Of a stretch of 39,795 nucleotides of DNA, positions 24,311 through 32,834 are shown in pieces. Origin of the DNA: JBFLYO01 sp040756745 (GTDB lineage: Bacteria > Bacteroidota > Ignavibacteria > UBA10030 > UBA6906); the NCBI GenBank assembly GCA_040756745.1, contig JBFLYO010000036.1:1-39795 (forward strand), in the 5' to 3' direction. A program made the translations under genes and the position numbers. Within the stretch, counting starts at the first letter, position 1. The number at the start of each line of letters is the position of its first letter. The notes under the pieces are model-generated. The model was not told where the DNA came from. It saw only the letters and a program-made list of their open reading frames with translations, and ran no database searches.

Positions 24311-25608
24311 GAACGGACTCGCCGCGATGGTACCGGCTTCGTGACCGGTTGGTGCGGACGACCCTCGTTGCAGTTGTCGCAACGGCGGGGACGGCTGTCG
24401 CATTGAGCGGAGGGTTCCAGCTCGCCGAGCATTCGGCGCGCGGCACCGGGCTGGGCGGGGCGCTCGTGGCCTCGAAGGGGGACCCGACGGCACTCCACCT
24501 CAACCCTGCGAGTCTTGCATTTCTCTCCGGGACGGACTTCTCCTTCGGCACCACCGTGATCCTTCCGGAACAGCGTTTCAATGGAGTGATGCCTGACAAT
24601 ACCGAGACACGGATGCAGGCCCAGGTGCTGTTCCCTCCCAATGTGTACATCACACACTCGTTCGGGCGACAGTGGGGTCTGGGGGTCGCCCTCACGGTAC
24701 CGTATGCGGTCCGGACAGAGTGGAACCCGGATTGGGTTGGGAAGCGGCTCGCAACGAAATCTGACCTGCGGGTTGCCATGCTCACACCCGGCTTCGCGGT
24801 CCGGGTTAGCGACCAGCTTTCGCTGGGCGCCGCGCTCAATTTCTCGTTTCCGAAGATTCTGTACGAGCAGCGAATCCCTGTCAGCGTCCCCGGCGATTCG
24901 ACACGGTTTCCGGACGCGTATTCCACGCATGAAGCGGGGGGGTCGTTCGATGTGGGAGTACAGGTGGGTGCACTCTACGCTCCCTCCGACGGGGTCTCCA
25001 TCGGCGCATCCTATCGATCGCCTGTCCGGCTTCGGCTGGACAACGGGAGCGTCAGCTACCGCGATATCCCGGCGGCCATTCTTCCGCAGTATGCGACAGG
25101 AAAATTCTCGACGTCGATTGCTCTCCCGTCACAGTTTCATGCCGGCGCGGCATGGCAGCCGGCACGCTGGTTGTACGCAGCCGCGGATGTTGAATACAGC
25201 CTCTGGTCAGAACTCTCATCGATTGAAATGGACTACACCGACCCGGTGCGGTCGACGTTGCTCATCGATCAACGGTGGCAGAACACTGTGAATGCTCGGT
25301 TTGGACTCGAGTTCAATTTCGCAAGCTTCTCGTTGCGGGGAGGATATCGCGTCGAGCAGGTTCCGATTCCCGACCGGGCGCTCACGCCGGGACTTCCAGA
25401 CGCCGATGCAGTGGGGTATAGTCTTGGGTTCGGGTACCGGGCGGCCGACGGACTTCTGCTCGATTTTGCCTATCTGTTCCTCCGATACCAGGACCGTGTC
25501 GTCAGTGCGTCGGGCCAGCCGTACGACGGCACCGGCGCCGGGTTCAACGGACGCTACACTGCGCGGACCACATCCATCGCACTCAACGTGCGCTATTCAT
25601 GGGAATGA
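24307..25608 (+). CDS. OmpP1/FadL-family outer membrane protein
   Basis: Outer-membrane beta-barrel of the FadL type (433 aa), a candidate channel for hydrophobic substrates such as fatty acids. A signal peptide ends near residue 36. It is followed by GGFQLAEHSARGTGLGGALVASKGDPTALHLNPASLAFL, the conserved N-terminal hatch region with the NPA motif. The remainder alternates in beta-strand fashion and ends in an aromatic-rich strand (NVRYSWE). It sits in a coupled chain between the biotin carrier and purL; the nearby carboxylase genes make a link to lipid metabolism plausible. Confidence 0.9.
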   Translation: MRTDSPRWYRLRDRLVRTTLVAVVATAGTAVALSGGFQLAEHSARGTGLGGALVASKGDPTALHLNPASLAFLSGTDFSFGTTVILPEQRFNGVMPDNTETRMQAQVLFPPNVYITHSFGRQWGLGVALTVPYAVRTEWNPDWVGKRLATKSDLRVAMLTPGFAVRVSDQLSLGAALNFSFPKILYEQRIPVSVPGDSTRFPDAYSTHEAGGSFDVGVQVGALYAPSDGVSIGASYRSPVRLRLDNGSVSYRDIPAAILPQYATGKFSTSIALPSQFHAGAAWQPARWLYAAADVEYSLWSELSSIEMDYTDPVRSTLLIDQRWQNTVNARFGLEFNFASFSLRGGYRVEQVPIPDRALTPGLPDADAVGYSLGFGYRAADGLLLDFAYLFLRYQDRVVSASGQPYDGTGAGFNGRYTARTTSIALNVRYSWE

Positions 25609-27860
25609 CACCAACCGACGTGAAGGACATCGCGGCAGAACCCACAGTGACGCTTGCGCTGGCGGTGAGCCACGGCCTGACGGAGGAGGAGTACGAAAAG
25701 ATCCTCTCCGTTCTGGGCCGCGTGCCGACTTACACGGAGCTCGGAATCTACAGCGTGATGTGGAGCGAGCACTGCAGCTACAAGAATTCGATCGCAGTGC
25801 TGAAGACGCTCCCGCGATCGGGAGGGAAGCTGCTTGTTGGCGCCGGCGAAGAGAACGCAGGACTGGTCGATATCGGCGATGGACTTGCCGTCGCCTTCAA
25901 GATCGAAAGCCACAACCATCCCTCCGCCGTTGAACCGTATCAGGGCGCCGCGACGGGAGTTGGCGGCATCATGAGGGACATCTTCACCATGGGGGCGCGG
26001 CCGATCGCGGCGTTGAATTCGCTCCGCTTCGGCTCGCTCGATTCTCCACGGACGCGCGCACTCCTGAAAGGGGTGGTCAGGGGGATCGGAGATTATGGCA
26101 ATAGCTTCGGTGTTCCGACGGTTGCGGGGGAGGTGTACTTCGATCCCTGCTACCAGGACAACCCGCTTGTGAATGCCATGGCTGTCGGCATCGTGCGACA
26201 TGGGGAGTGGGCCAGTGCCATTGCCAAAGGTGCAGGGAATCCGGTCATGATCGTCGGCTCATCGACGGGGCGAGACGGGATCCACGGGGCCACGTTTGCC
26301 TCGGAAGAAATCTCTGAAGCGTCGGAAGCAAAGCGCCCATCGGTGCAGGTGGGAGACGCCTTCACGGAGAAACTGCTTCTGGAAGCGACGCTGGAGGCGA
26401 TACGGTCGGGCTTCATCGTAGGCATCCAGGACATGGGGGCCGCAGGTATCACCTGTTCAACATCCGAAATGAGCGCAAAAGGACGGAGCGGCATGCGCAT
26501 CGACCTGGACAAAGTTCCGATGCGCGAGACCGGGATGACCCCCTACGAGGTGATGCTCTCCGAATCTCAGGAGCGCATGCTCGTTGTCGTCCGCAAGGGG
26601 CACGAGTCCGCCGTTCAGGACATTTTCAGGAAGTGGGATGTCCATGCAGAAATTATCGGCGAAGTGACCGGAGGGTCAAGACTCGTTGTGACGCATGGGG
26701 GACGTGTTGCGGCCGACGTCCCGGCGGATTCGCTTGTTCTGGGTGGCGGTGCTCCCGTCTATATCCGTGCGGCCAGACGGCCTGCGTATCTGGATGCGAT
26801 GCGGGCACTTGACGAATCGTCACTCCCTGAACCAGAGGATCTCGCGGACGTGCTGCTGAAGCTTCTCGCCTCGCCATCAGTCGCCAGTAAGCGCTGGGTG
26901 TACCGGCAGTATGACAGCATGGTGCGTACGAACAACGTAGTTTTAGCTGAAGGTGATGCGGCTGTAGTGCTTGTCAAGGGGACAGCTAAGGCGCTCTCCG
27001 TGAAGACCGATTGCAATAGCAGATATGTCTATCTGAACCCGCGGCTGGGCGGCATGATAGCGGTGGCGGAGTCGGCCAGAAACGTCGTTTGCACCGGGGC
27101 CACCCCGATTGCCATCACCAACTGTCTGAATTTCGGCAATCCGTATAAGCCTGAGGTCTACTGGCAATTCATAGAGGCTGTTGCGGGGATCGGAGACGCC
27201 TGCATAGCACTCGGGACTCCCGTGACAGGCGGCAACGTCAGCTTTTACAACGAGAGCCCGACGACAGCGGTGTACCCAACGCCTGTGATCGGGATGCTCG
27301 GACTCCTCGATGACGTGAGCTGTGCCGTCACGATGCCATTCCGCCGAGAAGGAGACGTGATCATACTCCTGGGAAAGAACCGGGGGCACATAGGTGGCTC
27401 TGAGTACCTTGCGTTGATCCATGGGAAGGTTGGTGGAGATGCTCCCGTGCTCGATCTCGCGTATGAGAAGAGGCTGCAGCGGGCGATTCTGGAAGCGGCA
27501 TCGCAGAGGCTGGTACGCAGTGCACACGATTGCTCAGATGGAGGACTGGCTGTCGCGCTTGCGGAATGTTGCATTGGCGGAGAGTCGGAGCCGCTGGGAG
27601 CCAGGGTTGAGACGGGAAATACAGATCTCCGTGAAGACTTTCTGCTGTTTGGGGAGGACCAGTCGCGGGTAATTCTATCGGCGGCCCCTGAGCAGGGTCA
27701 CAAGATACTCCAAATCGCACGAGCGAACTCGGTCAATGCTGTTGTCATAGGTCGTGTTGGTGGCCGATCGCTCGAGATTGACAGCAGGGTAGTGGTGCGC
27801 GTCGAACGGCTTGCAGATGCCTATGAGGAACTATCACGGACTATGGAGGATGAACTCTAA
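25599..27860 (+). CDS. purL: Phosphoribosylformylglycinamidine synthase, PurL subunit
   Basis: Fourth step of purine synthesis: makes FGAM from FGAR, ATP and ammonia supplied by PurQ with PurS. The 753-aa length is that of the small PurL that needs separate PurS and PurQ, neither of which is in the window. YSVMWSEHCSYKNS near residue 52 and VAFKIESHNHPSAVEPYQGAATGVGG (about 97-122) hold the catalytic histidine and metal/ATP-binding residues. DMGAAGITCSTSEM and the second AIRS-like half follow, with FGNPYKPEVYWQF near residue 510. It overlaps the FadL-like gene by 10 nt and ends the seven-gene chain. Confidence 0.97.
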   Translation: MGMTPTDVKDIAAEPTVTLALAVSHGLTEEEYEKILSVLGRVPTYTELGIYSVMWSEHCSYKNSIAVLKTLPRSGGKLLVGAGEENAGLVDIGDGLAVAFKIESHNHPSAVEPYQGAATGVGGIMRDIFTMGARPIAALNSLRFGSLDSPRTRALLKGVVRGIGDYGNSFGVPTVAGEVYFDPCYQDNPLVNAMAVGIVRHGEWASAIAKGAGNPVMIVGSSTGRDGIHGATFASEEISEASEAKRPSVQVGDAFTEKLLLEATLEAIRSGFIVGIQDMGAAGITCSTSEMSAKGRSGMRIDLDKVPMRETGMTPYEVMLSESQERMLVVVRKGHESAVQDIFRKWDVHAEIIGEVTGGSRLVVTHGGRVAADVPADSLVLGGGAPVYIRAARRPAYLDAMRALDESSLPEPEDLADVLLKLLASPSVASKRWVYRQYDSMVRTNNVVLAEGDAAVVLVKGTAKALSVKTDCNSRYVYLNPRLGGMIAVAESARNVVCTGATPIAITNCLNFGNPYKPEVYWQFIEAVAGIGDACIALGTPVTGGNVSFYNESPTTAVYPTPVIGMLGLLDDVSCAVTMPFRREGDVIILLGKNRGHIGGSEYLALIHGKVGGDAPVLDLAYEKRLQRAILEAASQRLVRSAHDCSDGGLAVALAECCIGGESEPLGARVETGNTDLREDFLLFGEDQSRVILSAAPEQGHKILQIARANSVNAVVIGRVGGRSLEIDSRVVVRVERLADAYEELSRTMEDEL

Positions 27861-27914
27861 TTTACATAATATATCTTATTTGAACATCCTTTTGACCTCA
27901 AACAGGTCCTCATG

Positions 27915-27946
27915 TTCCGCAATCCGCAATCCCCATCCCGCAATTC
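27915..27946. repeat. Second copy of the GCGGA/TCCGC intergenic repeat
   Basis: TTCCGCAATCCGCAATCC followed by CCATCCCGCAATTC. Read on the minus strand this is GATTGCGGATTGCGGAA, close to the GATTGCGGAATGC units at 1550-1562. It lies in the short spacer between the convergent purL and cytochrome-b operons. A small hairpin (GACCT/AGGTC, 27894-27908) lies just before it without a T tract. Confidence 0.5.
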
Positions 27947-28192
27947 TCACCCCCCCTGCTCCCGGCGCTCACGTTGGTCCGCTTTCTTCCTGAGCCTGTT
28001 CACAAGGTAAATCCAGCCGACGCCCAACAATAAGGCCACTCCCAGCAACGTCAGCCGATCGATGACTCCGGGAAAATGGAGTGCGCCGTTTGGCTCCAAT
28101 GCTCTCGCGTCGCCCCCTGTGATCAACAGACTGACGACAGCGGCCACAATCCGCCCGTACTTAGAAGCTCGTGTCGTCGTTCTATCCTGCAT
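27947..28192 (-). CDS. Small exported/membrane protein next to cytochrome b
   Basis: An 81-aa protein with an N-terminal hydrophobic segment (IVAAVVSLLITGGDARALEP, possibly a cleaved signal) and a second transmembrane helix (LTLLGVALLLGVGWIYLVNRL) followed by a basic tail. It overlaps the end of the cytochrome b gene by 11 nt, so it is probably a subunit or assembly partner of that complex. I chose the ATG at 28192; a TTG at 28198 is an alternative. I recognise no family. Confidence 0.65.
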   Translation of the reverse strand: MQDRTTTRASKYGRIVAAVVSLLITGGDARALEPNGALHFPGVIDRLTLLGVALLLGVGWIYLVNRLRKKADQRERREQGG

Positions 28193-29255
28193 ACGCAAGC
28201 CCGATCGTGATCACGATGTAGAGAATCGCTCCCAGGCCGATCGCCGTGAAGACCGGGCTCGGCCTCTCTCTTGCCGACCGCCTGTCGATAAACGGCACAG
28301 CAAGCCAGAAGACAATGAGCAGCCCAACAAGCGCATTGACCAGCATTTCTCCGTTCAGGGTGAAGATCTGTGCCGGGACCATCTTTAGCGTCTGATAGAG
28401 CGGCCAGAAATACCACTCAGGGCGAATGCCAGGGGGCGCGGAAGCGAACGGATCGGCTTTCTCGGCAAGTCCCCACGGGAGCATGCAAGCCAGGACGACG
28501 AGCGCAATGAACCCCAGCCCCCACGAGATAAAATCTCGGTAGAGAAAGTTCGGGAAAAACCGTATGGGCGGCTTTCGAACCTCCGTGCCAACAGGTATCG
28601 AGCTCCCAGAAAGTTGACTCAAGAGAAGATGAAAACTTACTACCATAATTGTAATTAATGGCAAGACGATAACGTGCATACTATACATACGGGCAAGCGT
28701 TCGCCCTCCAATCTCCTCCCCACCTTTGAGCAGTTCGACCCCCCAGGTACCAACTAACGGTAGAGACTTCGGAACTTCAGTTCCGATGAGCGTCGCGAAG
28801 TATGCAGTCGTATCCCATGGGAGCAGGTATCCCGTGAACCCGAAGCCAAGGACAAGGAGCAGAAGAACGGTCCCGGAGATCCACATCAGCTCCCGGGGGC
28901 GTCGATAGGCCTTCATCAGGAACCCGCTGAACATGTGGATGAAGAGCATCGCCACCATGAGATTGGCCGACCAGGAGTGCACGGAGCGTATGAACCAACC
29001 GTGCATTTGCTCATTCACGATGGAGACAACGCTTTCGTATGCGTGTTCAGGGGAAGGCTCATACGAGAGGGCCAGGAGAATACCCGAGACAACCTGGACG
29101 CTGAAAAAGAACAGCGTCAGGCCCCCAAAATAGTACCAGAAGGAGTGTTTATGGCGCGGAACCGATTTCCCCTCGGCGAATCTTCGGAGTGCATCAAGGG
29201 GCAGGCGGTCGGAACACCAGGTTGCGGCCTTCGAAAGCCATGGGTAGGTCGTCAT
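28182..29255 (-). CDS. Cytochrome b (b6-type), quinol-cytochrome c reductase
   Basis: Inner-membrane subunit of a Rieske/cytochrome b complex oxidising quinol. The 357-aa protein has the heme-binding pairs H93-H107 and H194-H209. Spacing HX13H then HX14H is that of b6-type cytochromes rather than mitochondrial cytochrome b. The quinol-site motif reads PEWYF (about residues 283-287, GIRPEWYFWPLYQTLK). About eight membrane helices are predicted, with the C-terminal domain fused as in bc1 proteins. It lies 10 nt after the Rieske gene. No cytochrome c1 or f gene is nearby; the electron acceptor is unknown. Confidence 0.93.
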   Translation of the reverse strand: MTTYPWLSKAATWCSDRLPLDALRRFAEGKSVPRHKHSFWYYFGGLTLFFFSVQVVSGILLALSYEPSPEHAYESVVSIVNEQMHGWFIRSVHSWSANLMVAMLFIHMFSGFLMKAYRRPRELMWISGTVLLLLVLGFGFTGYLLPWDTTAYFATLIGTEVPKSLPLVGTWGVELLKGGEEIGGRTLARMYSMHVIVLPLITIMVVSFHLLLSQLSGSSIPVGTEVRKPPIRFFPNFLYRDFISWGLGFIALVVLACMLPWGLAEKADPFASAPPGIRPEWYFWPLYQTLKMVPAQIFTLNGEMLVNALVGLLIVFWLAVPFIDRRSARERPSPVFTAIGLGAILYIVITIGLAYAG

Positions 29256-29265
29256 GCCGGCCCGG

Positions 29266-29703
29266 TCAAACCTTTGTCAGATAAATCGAACTACCCTGCA
29301 CATTCACCCGAAATGGAGAAAGCGGTCTGGGAGCTGGCCCGGCGATATTGCGGCCGTTCATGTCGAACTGGCTTCCGTGACAGTTGCACCCGAAATGTGG
29401 GACTGGTTCGGGCTGGAACTGAACGACACAACCGAGGTGCGTACAGCGGGCGGAGAAGGCCTTGAATTGCCCGGAGGGTGTATGGATGAGGGCGACCGGC
29501 TCCTTATTGAAGCGGACGATCTTCGTGCTCCCGACTCCAACTTCACCGACAGTTCCAACAACCAGCGTCTCGCGCGTGGATGATTCCGCCTTCCTGGGCG
29601 TAAGGAACTGCACAATCAGGCTCATCGCAGAGCTCACCGAGGCGAGGGCCCAGAACCCGATGGCCCTCCTGAGAAAATCCCTCCGTCCTGTTCCGGCCAT
29701 CAC
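29266..29703 (-). CDS. Rieske [2Fe-2S] protein
   Basis: Iron-sulfur subunit of the quinol-oxidising complex, 145 aa. The cluster ligands are C87 and H89 (CTHLGC) and C106 and H109 (CNCHGS), with C92 and C108 able to form the usual disulfide. The N-terminus has a twin-arginine-type signal (RRDFLRRAIGFWALASVSSAMSL), which would anchor it in the membrane after Tat export. It is short for a Rieske subunit but complete. It begins 4 nt after the lipid-kinase gene, so a respiratory complex is transcribed with phospholipid and lysine/cell-wall genes. Confidence 0.94.
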   Translation of the reverse strand: MMAGTGRRDFLRRAIGFWALASVSSAMSLIVQFLTPRKAESSTRETLVVGTVGEVGVGSTKIVRFNKEPVALIHTPSGQFKAFSARCTHLGCVVQFQPEPVPHFGCNCHGSQFDMNGRNIAGPAPRPLSPFRVNVQGSSIYLTKV

Positions 29704-29707
29704 GGCG

Positions 29708-30622
29708 CTATGCTTTTGGGGGAGCCAGTATCTTGAGGCACCGAGGCCTGATGCCGAGGGTAACAGTACTTACATTCTCACCCACGATCTCGCCGTCTGC
29801 ATGAACGAAGAAACTGGCATCGGAGGAGACGGACAAGTGCCTTTCCCTGAAGAACTTTACACCAGGGACATTATGGTGTTTCCCGCGCATAACCTTTGGC
29901 ATCAAGGTGAGGATTTCTGGAATCGTCTTCTCTCCGACGACGCAGATATCGAGGAGCCCGTCATCCACCTCGGCATCCGGCGTGAGATAAAATCCCCCTC
30001 CCGCACATTTACCATTGCCGACCGCGATGAGGAGATTACGCGAATGCTCCGTCGTGTGATCCATGGAAAGGGCAAAATCGGGCGGTTCATAACGTCCCAG
30101 AGTCTGGAGCACAGCGGTCACATACAAAGTTGTGCCGCTCAGATAACGGATCTGGCGCGTGCGCGCCGCAACAGCGGCATCGAAGCCGATCCCCACACCG
30201 TTAACAAACAGACGGGCGGGAGAGTTGCCTGGACCGGCTTTCCCCCCGCCGCAGGACACTTCGCCGGCATCCACCTCCCGGATCCTCCCTGCGAAGAGAA
30301 TCTCGAGAGCAGCGCGAACGTTCGCCGGAATATTGACGGATTTGATGAAGTCGTTGCCGGAGCCTGCAGGGATGATGCCAAGTGCCTTGAGGGATCCGGC
30401 GATCCCGTTGGCGACTTCGTTCAGGGTTCCGTCGCCACCCACGGCAACCACAACCGGCGCCCCGCTGTCTCTGGCAGCCTGAGTGGCATGTCCGGGACCG
30501 GTGGTTACAACAAGCTCGTAATCGACCCCGCGCTTTTCGAATTCTTTCCGGATGGGATCGATCAGCTTCCTCCCTCCCCCCTTCCCTGCGATTGGATTCA
30601 GAATGACCGTGTATTGGCTCAT
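29708..30622 (-). CDS. Diacylglycerol/lipid kinase (YegS/BmrU/DgkB family)
   Basis: Soluble lipid kinase of 304 aa that phosphorylates diacylglycerol or a related lipid. The nucleotide-binding signature VAVGGDGTLNEV is near residue 55, with NPIAGKGGG near the N-terminus and GSGNDFIKS around residue 80. The C-terminal half contains the expected acidic and glycine residues (DDGLLDICVVG). It overlaps the dapF stop by 4 nt and is followed by the Rieske gene. Distinguishing DgkB from YegS-type specificity is not possible by eye. Confidence 0.92.
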   Translation of the reverse strand: MSQYTVILNPIAGKGGGRKLIDPIRKEFEKRGVDYELVVTTGPGHATQAARDSGAPVVVAVGGDGTLNEVANGIAGSLKALGIIPAGSGNDFIKSVNIPANVRAALEILFAGRIREVDAGEVSCGGGKAGPGNSPARLFVNGVGIGFDAAVAARTRQIRYLSGTTLYVTAVLQTLGRYEPPDFALSMDHTTEHSRNLLIAVGNGKCAGGGFYLTPDAEVDDGLLDICVVGEKTIPEILTLMPKVMRGKHHNVPGVKFFRERHLSVSSDASFFVHADGEIVGENVSTVTLGIRPRCLKILAPPKA

Positions 30623-31467
30623 GAACTATGCACGATGCGTGGAGGTTCGGTCTGATAGGTGAGTGTACCCGCGAAGAGCAGGTATGCGCTTCCCTCAAGA
30701 ACAACGTGGGACCAGTTCCCCGCCGAGCCGCGGAAAGAGACGCTCAGTCTTTCGCCGCTCTTGACGAGGGTTTCCACGGGAGTGTTCATGGCAAAGCGAT
30801 GTGCTGCGATGAGAGCGGAAGCGACGGTACCCGTGCCGCACGCAAGCGTTTCCGCTTCGACGCCGCGCTCGTAGGTGCGGATCTCAATGGCGGCCGGCCC
30901 GGTGCGTCGGACAAAATTCACATTCGTTCCACCGGGCTGGAACAGCGTGTCGCGCCGGATGGCCGCTCCGAGTGATCGGACATCCGTGCGCTCGACGTCG
31001 GCGTCGAATATCACCACATGGGGCGCACCCGTATCGAGGAAGGTCGCCTCGAGCGACTTCCCTCCGATGCTCAGACTCAGGCCATCCCTGAATCCGACCG
31101 GGTCCTTCATGTGGAGTCGAACGGCGCCGTCCCCGACTTCCGCCTGGTACAGGTGCCCGATCGCCTCGAACTTCTGTGTCGCGCCCGCGATTCCTTCTTC
31201 CTTGGCGAAGCGCGCGATGCACCGGCCGCCGTTGCCGCACATCCCTCCCCAGCTCCCGTCGGCATTGAAGTACTTCATGGCGAAGTCGGCCGTCTCGCTC
31301 CTTTCCAGGATCAGGAGTCCGTCGCCGCCGACGCCGAAGTGGCGGTCGCAGACCGCCCGTGCCAGCGCCGGGTAGTCGATGCGGAGTGCGCCATCAAAGT
31401 TGTTGACCAGGACAAAATCGTTGCCCGCGCCGGATGCCTTGGTAAACGCGATCTGCAGGTTCATCAT
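30619..31467 (-). CDS. dapF: Diaminopimelate epimerase
   Basis: Converts LL- to meso-diaminopimelate for lysine and peptidoglycan synthesis. The 282-aa length is normal. The two catalytic cysteines are C77 (NADGSWGGMCGNGGR) and C210 (ETLACGTGTVAS). The N-terminal SGAGNDFVLVNN segment is also characteristic. ATGATG at the start leaves two possible first codons; no ribosome-binding site is visible, and a promoter-like element lies only 3 nt upstream. It heads the operon with lipid kinase, Rieske and cytochrome b. Confidence 0.96.
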   Translation of the reverse strand: MMNLQIAFTKASGAGNDFVLVNNFDGALRIDYPALARAVCDRHFGVGGDGLLILERSETADFAMKYFNADGSWGGMCGNGGRCIARFAKEEGIAGATQKFEAIGHLYQAEVGDGAVRLHMKDPVGFRDGLSLSIGGKSLEATFLDTGAPHVVIFDADVERTDVRSLGAAIRRDTLFQPGGTNVNFVRRTGPAAIEIRTYERGVEAETLACGTGTVASALIAAHRFAMNTPVETLVKSGERLSVSFRGSAGNWSHVVLEGSAYLLFAGTLTYQTEPPRIVHSS

Positions 31468-31470
31468 GTG

Positions 31471-31499
31471 TAGATAACGACTTTAGGGGCGAGTTGCAA
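31471..31499 (-). promoter_or_regulatory. Weak promoter candidate for dapF
   Basis: On the minus strand TTGCAA (31499-31494), 17 nt, TATCTA (31476-31471). The last base of the -10 is not the usual T, and the -10 lies 3 nt from the ATG, so dapF would be nearly leaderless. Low certainty. Confidence 0.25.
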
Positions 31500-31521
31500 T
31501 CAGTGAACCGGCGACAAACGG

Positions 31522-31554
31522 AAAAACGCCCTCCCGAGAATCAGGAGAGCGTTT
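31522..31554 (-). terminator. Intrinsic terminator of the tmRNA gene
   Basis: On the minus strand AACGCTCTCC and GGAGGGCGTT form a stem with one mismatch around TGATTCTCG, followed by a short T run. It begins 5 nt after the tmRNA 3' end, which supports both calls. Confidence 0.8.
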
Positions 31555-31558
31555 CATG

Positions 31559-31929
31559 TGGAGATGGCGGGAGTCGAACCCGCGTCCGAAGAGAGGACCA
31601 TCCGGATTACTCCATGCGTAGTCGGTCTTTTGAACCTCACCCCGCCGCAACCGAGCGACAGGTCGCTGGCGGAACTACCCCGGCATCCCGGACTTTCGCC
31701 CGGATTCACCTTCCGCTGCCGGGGGGCGCGGGAGGCTATCCTGCCTGAAGGCGTCGCCTCTTTGGAGCCCGGCAGGCGGGACTCCTCGAGACGGACAGCT
31801 TAGTTAATTAAGCTGCCAGTGCGTAGTTGTAGTCTGCACTTATTGGTTTCCGCTTTATTATCGTGCAACGCGGAGAGCACGGCATGCAATCCAGACCATC
31901 CCCATCCCCGTCGAATCCAAGTCATCCCC
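31559..31929 (-). ncRNA. ssrA: tmRNA (SsrA), tag ADYNYALAA
   Basis: Rescues stalled ribosomes by acting as tRNA-Ala and then mRNA. The 5' end GGGGATG (31929-31923) pairs with CATCTCC (31566-31560) to give a seven-pair acceptor stem including the G3-U pair needed for alanine charging, with A as discriminator at 31559. The T arm (GCGGGTTCGACTCCCGC) is intact, and TTGGATTCGACGGGG near the 5' end is a tmRNA hallmark. The tag frame is read from GCA at 31837 to TAA at 31808 and encodes ADYNYALAA; further in-frame or nearby stops (TAATTAACTAA) follow. CCA is not encoded. A promoter lies upstream and a terminator downstream. Confidence 0.95.
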
Positions 31930-31938
31930 TCACCCGTC

Positions 31939-31967
31939 AATGTAGGCATCCCCCCCGCCAAACGCAA
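31939..31967 (-). promoter_or_regulatory. Promoter of the tmRNA gene
   Basis: On the minus strand TTGCGT (31967-31962), 17 nt, TACATT (31944-31939), then nine bases to the tmRNA 5' end. Because the tmRNA start is fixed by its acceptor stem, this is the best-anchored promoter in the window. Confidence 0.6.
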
Positions 31968-31976
31968 GCCGGGTGC

Positions 31977-32834
31977 TCAGCCAAGCGTTGTCTTCGCAGT
32001 CCCGTTCTTGCGAAGGTAGTTGGAGGTGAGAAAATCCCTCAGATAGCGGTAGGCCTCCTGCGGGGTGTCCAAGAAGCGGAACAGCTCAAGGTCATCGCGC
32101 GAGATCATCCCGTGGTTCAGGAGCTCATGAAAATCGATGATCTTGTTCCAGTACTCGGCGCCGTACATGATCACAGCCACCTTCTTCTTGATTTTGCTCG
32201 TCTGCAACAGCGTCAGCACCTCGAGCAGCTCGTCCATCGTGCCGAACCCCCCGGGGAATACCACAAGGGCTTTCGCCAGGTACACGAACCAGAACTTGCG
32301 CATGAAAAAGTAATGAAATTCGAAATTCAGCCCTTCCGAGATGTAGCCATTGGCAAACTGCTCGTACGGCAGACTGATGTTCAGGCCGATCGATTTTCCT
32401 TTGGCGAGGGCAGCTCCCTTGTTGGCAGCCTCCATGATCCCCGGACCGCCGCCGGAACAGATCACGAACCGACGCGGCGATGTCAGCCGTCTCGTCCATG
32501 CGGTGAGCAGCCGCGACAGTTCCACGCAGTCTTCGTAGTAACGGGACATCTCCACCTGGATCTCCGCGTCACGAAGCGCGCGCAGCTCGTGCTTCGCGGG
32601 GCGGCGTGATCTTCGGATCAATGCCTCAACCCTCCTGAGATCGGCCAGGGTTTCCGCCCGGGGCCGAACGCGCGCCGAGCCGAACATCACGATGGTGTCC
32701 CGAATATCGGCATGGCGAAACCTCCGTTGCGGCTCGAGGAATTCCGAGATCATCCTGACAATGCGCGCATCGGGACTGTTGAGGAATTCCAGGTCCTTAT
32801 AGGCCTTCGGCGGTTTCCTTCGCTGGTTCCTCAT
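31977..32834 (-). CDS. LOG family protein (TIGR00730 type)
   Basis: Rossmann-like protein of 285 aa related to the plant LOG cytokinin-activating nucleoside monophosphate phosphoribohydrolases. GGGPGIMEAANKGA and PGGFGTMDELLEVLTLLQT are the family signatures and include the catalytic Arg/Glu region. It resembles the longer bacterial group, with about 90 residues before the core. Substrate may be a nucleotide such as AMP, but this is inferred from the family. I chose the ATG at 32834, which has a GGGGAG site and overlaps the previous stop as ATGA; a start at 32855 is also open. tmRNA follows downstream without a visible terminator between. Confidence 0.9.
   Translation of the reverse strand: MRNQRRKPPKAYKDLEFLNSPDARIVRMISEFLEPQRRFRHADIRDTIVMFGSARVRPRAETLADLRRVEALIRRSRRPAKHELRALRDAEIQVEMSRYYEDCVELSRLLTAWTRRLTSPRRFVICSGGGPGIMEAANKGAALAKGKSIGLNISLPYEQFANGYISEGLNFEFHYFFMRKFWFVYLAKALVVFPGGFGTMDELLEVLTLLQTSKIKKKVAVIMYGAEYWNKIIDFHELLNHGMISRDDLELFRFLDTPQEAYRYLRDFLTSNYLRKNGTAKTTLG

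Noticed and set aside
27894..27908. GACCT/AGGTC hairpin after purL as a terminator
   Set aside because: Stem of five pairs and no T tract on either strand.
31494..31803. Plus-strand ORFs over 31494-31803 (81 and 84 codons)
   Set aside because: They are made from the tmRNA gene and its terminator read on the wrong strand.
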